A stretch of 64,000 nt of DNA from Trichoplusia ni (Eukaryota; Arthropoda; Insecta; Lepidoptera; Noctuidae), in NCBI RefSeq assembly GCF_003590095.1, contig NC_039479.1, forward strand, positions 8,308,001-8,372,000. The letters run 5' to 3'. Shown piece by piece: positions 61,501 through 64,000 of this stretch. Each line of letters starts with the position of its first letter. Position 1 is the first letter of the stretch. A program made the translations under genes and the position numbers. The notes below the pieces were generated by a model, which did not search any database, had not been told where the DNA came from, and saw only the letters and a list, made by a program, of their open reading frames with translations.

Positions 61501-62796
61501 ACATTATAAGCCTCATTCATAACTTTTTATGAGCTTAGAACTTCGTGTAAATCATAGAAACAGCCTTGCCTGTTATTATCTCAAAAAGAATTACATAAAT
61601 GACACTTGATACCATCAGATAAACGTGTTACCTATCTTGATGTGATATTAAATGATACTGTAGTGGGTGCAAGGCAGCCACAGGTTGTGTTCAATTTTTT
61701 TTTGGCCTTATATTTTACCCCCACTAAAACTGAAGGACTGTACGGTATTCCTTTATAGTAATTGCTTGGATTACACTAACATTATAGTAATAATTAAGAT
61801 TTCATTTTTTTCCTGGTAACGTAAACAAACACGCGACCTTTAGCCCAGAAAGCCAAGAGTACAGCTATTAGCCGTACGTCGACTGAATCGTAAAGTCTAT
61901 TAATAAGTAGAAACTGTTTTAATCCACTCATCCACTGTTATGCAAACGTCTTGCGCTACAACAAATTGCAATATTTTTTTGTATTGATAACGTTTCATCA
62001 GTCTTTTAAAATCAATTGATACTTTTTACAACTGTATTATAAGTTTCTAATGTTATATTAGACACTTATAATACATATTAAACAACGCGGAAATGTGAAC
62101 ATCAATTTTGAGTATTAATAGAAAATTAGAGAGTGTGTCAAATGCACTGGAATTCACAGAGACGCTACAGCTGATCGCTTATTTATGTCAACAGTGAAGT
62201 CAAGCAATAACTGAAACTGCTTGAATTAAGAGTTCAGTGTCAATTTATAACAAAAAATTAAAATATAAATAAAGTAAAATTTAGATAGAGCCGCCTATCG
62301 CAGTTGGAAGCTTGCTACGCGAAAATAATCAGCAATAGTTTGTAGTTAAGAAATGTGTCTCGGCACACGGGAATACAGTAGTTGTACCAAAATAACTTTT
62401 AAGAATACTACACAAGAAGAGTCCTGTGACTGATAAGTGGGTAACAGAGAGTGACATAAATGTGTAGAGCGCGCAGTGTGGCTTGTAAGCAGACAGATGT
62501 AAAGACGTTGAGTATAATAGGATGGTGTGTTGTGGAGCACGAGCGACCGAGCGCAGACGGCTCGCAGCCGTCATAGCATGCAGACACCCACCCTTGCAGC
62601 GGGAGTTGCGCCGGCCACGCTCTGTCGGTCGATCGCTCATCGCGAACGACTCTTTGAAATGCATCTTCCAACACCGCTCCGAACTCCATCCACATTCACG
62701 TGTATCATCGGCACGCCAATACACAATCCACTCACTGTCACCAACACGTCACGTTTCCGATGAAATTCAAACCGCGGTCGGGCGCTCTTCACCCAC
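58501..62796 (-). other. Presumed 5' TLK intron or upstream region
   Basis: AT-rich sequence between the first coding TLK exon and the GC-rich region at 62.5-63.1 kb. A plus-strand donor-like AAAACAG|GTAAGTAAAG at about 59069 has no partner. A GC-rich strip at 60250-60470 shows no supported exon. Confidence 0.45.
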
Positions 62797-63160
62797 CGTG
62801 ATACGCACTCAGAACGTGCCGCATTTTCAATTTCAACACATCGACTACAAACACCAAACGTTTCGTAGGCACGGACCAATGCGACAGTCGGCCTCGAGCG
62901 CGGACTGGCGCGCGATGCGAACGGCCGTCGCCGCCGCCTCCGCCGCGAGACCGGACCTCGCGTCTCGGGGGCGAGGATGCGGGAATCGGCTTCGGCGCAA
63001 TACCCGTCACGAAAATAATAGGAACAGCGAGTGCACCTCAGTGGCGCGACGCGACGCGGTCGGTGCGAGCGAGACGCGGATAAACACCAGACTGTTTACT
63101 TACGGTGCTCGAGCGCGGGCCGGGGCGGCGGGGCGAGGGGCGATCGCCTGCAATCCGCAC
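62520..63160 (-). promoter_or_regulatory. CpG-rich region, probable TLK promoter and 5' exon
   Basis: The largest GC/CpG-rich block in the window apart from exon 14. It lies upstream of the first TLK coding exon in the correct direction and holds the in-phase donor at 62797. A promoter here is the simplest reading. It could equally be a promoter for a plus-strand gene beyond the window, or bidirectional. Confidence 0.45.
62797..62824 (-). CDS. TLK: Candidate N-terminal extension of TLK (in-phase first exon)
   Basis: On the minus strand an ATG at 62822-62824 opens MRHVLSAYH and reaches a donor CACG|GTGGGTGA (exon end 62797). Spliced to the acceptor before 58500 the phase is kept, giving MRHVLSAYHGAGVK directly before the conserved MEHFQ. 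One in three donors would fit by chance, so this is only suggestive; the segment may simply be 5' untranslated sequence. Confidence 0.3.
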
Positions 63161-64000
63161 GCTGCAATTACTGCTTTGTACTACACTATTTCGTCCTAAC
63201 TCGAACGAGATCAAATACAATATTTACTAATTTAACTCACTGATATTCAATATCTCTAATCTAGAAACCACGCTGTAACAAATCTATTACGAAGGTTCTT
63301 GGATAACTAGCATAGCAAAACACACCCGTGCGCAGGTCAAGTTCCCATTGAAAGACTAGAATAGTAATTCAATACTTGCGGGCCTATCTATATTACACGT
63401 AATTTATCTATTTTATATCGTAACAGCCATTTTTTAAGCCTGTTCTAAAATTACTGATGTTCTTATTTCTAAAAGGTAAACAATAGTAGCTTTTCAGCGA
63501 CGTGTCTGTGGATAGAAAAACGTAACTTGTTTTGGTTTCCACCCATTATTGATGCCACTATGATTAGCATGATGACTGATGACATTATGAAAGTAAATAC
63601 TTCATTGTATTTCTATCATAACAATAATTGATTTCGAAACGAAGAAAATAAATATGTAGGCAGGCACCTATAGGTAATTGTCTACAGTCATAAATCTATC
63701 ATGATAATTTTATATGAAGCTCACATTAACGTGTATATTTAATTTGATAATAAATCAGTGTCATTTACTTCACCTTCATAATTTTGTTTCCTACGTAGGA
63801 ATTACGTATTCTTCCTGCACGATTTTTACAATTCGCTCGTTTTTTAACAGGTGTACTGATTCTAGCTGTTATGGGGAGCCATTTCAAGTTGAATAAATAT
63901 CCACCGGGGTGATTTGCCTCATTATGGAGCGAGTTAGTTTATGTAATTTCAGAAAATATGTCAGCTTAAGTAGTCATGATTAAAATTGTCGAGTACGTTG
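63161..64000. other. No recognised feature
   Basis: AT-rich DNA to the window end without a supported gene, RNA or bounded element. Confidence 0.5.

Noticed and set aside
62522..63199. 225-codon plus-strand open frame
   Set aside because: It lies in the CpG-rich promoter-like block, overlaps several other long frames on both strands, has biased Arg/Ala/Ser content and no family resemblance. High GC explains the lack of stops.
1..64000. CRISPR arrays, operons or bacterial-type systems
   Set aside because: No regularly spaced direct repeats or tightly packed genes; introns, tRNA intron and transposons show nuclear eukaryotic DNA.

Overview
This window looks like nuclear DNA of a noctuoid moth. 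It is AT-rich and intron-rich, and most of it is gene-poor DNA with many mobile elements of kinds known from Lepidoptera. The first 455 bases are the 3' end of a piggyBac element. They carry the last 30 transposase codons, the 19-bp internal repeat, the 31-bp spacer, the 13-bp terminal repeat and a TTAA target site. As far as I can recall the sequence, it is almost identical to the cabbage looper (Trichoplusia ni) element, which favours T. ni or another moth recently invaded by piggyBac. No database search was possible.

Left part (about 0.5-39.6 kb). I recognise no certain host protein gene here. The main items are: a 5'-truncated RTE-like LINE with a 13-bp target duplication, split by a 1.7-kb Helitron/Helentron-like insertion (3.3-6.2 kb); small Helitron-like elements at 10.9 kb and 27.2 kb; a hAT-type MITE with an 8-bp target duplication (21.7 kb); a non-autonomous pogo/Tigger-type element keeping a frameshifted zinc-finger tail (34.3-36.0 kb); tRNA-derived SINE remnants; and degenerate copies of a common lepidopteran dispersed repeat. 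One RNA gene is clear: a tRNA-Tyr(GTA) with a 15-nt intron at 32.65 kb. Weak candidates are a minus-strand exon at 22.3 kb and a GC-rich first exon at 15.3 kb.

Right part (about 39.6-63.1 kb). A complete Tousled-like kinase (TLK) gene runs on the minus strand. I traced 14 coding exons whose splice phases all agree, giving a 759-residue protein: conserved N-terminal motif, basic nuclear-localisation stretch, coiled-coil region, and a complete Ser/Thr kinase domain followed by a glycine-rich tail. Intron 1 is about 10.7 kb and holds several GC-rich patches that may be alternative promoters. A further GC-rich region at 62.5-63.1 kb contains an in-phase donor and may be the first exon. TLK kinases phosphorylate the histone chaperone ASF1 and support chromatin assembly.

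I found no CRISPR array, operon or clearly new system. The most unusual structure is the nested RTE/Helitron locus, where the insertion sits exactly at an A^T dinucleotide between two codons, and where the first 190 bp of the insertion is repeated in inverted orientation inside it.
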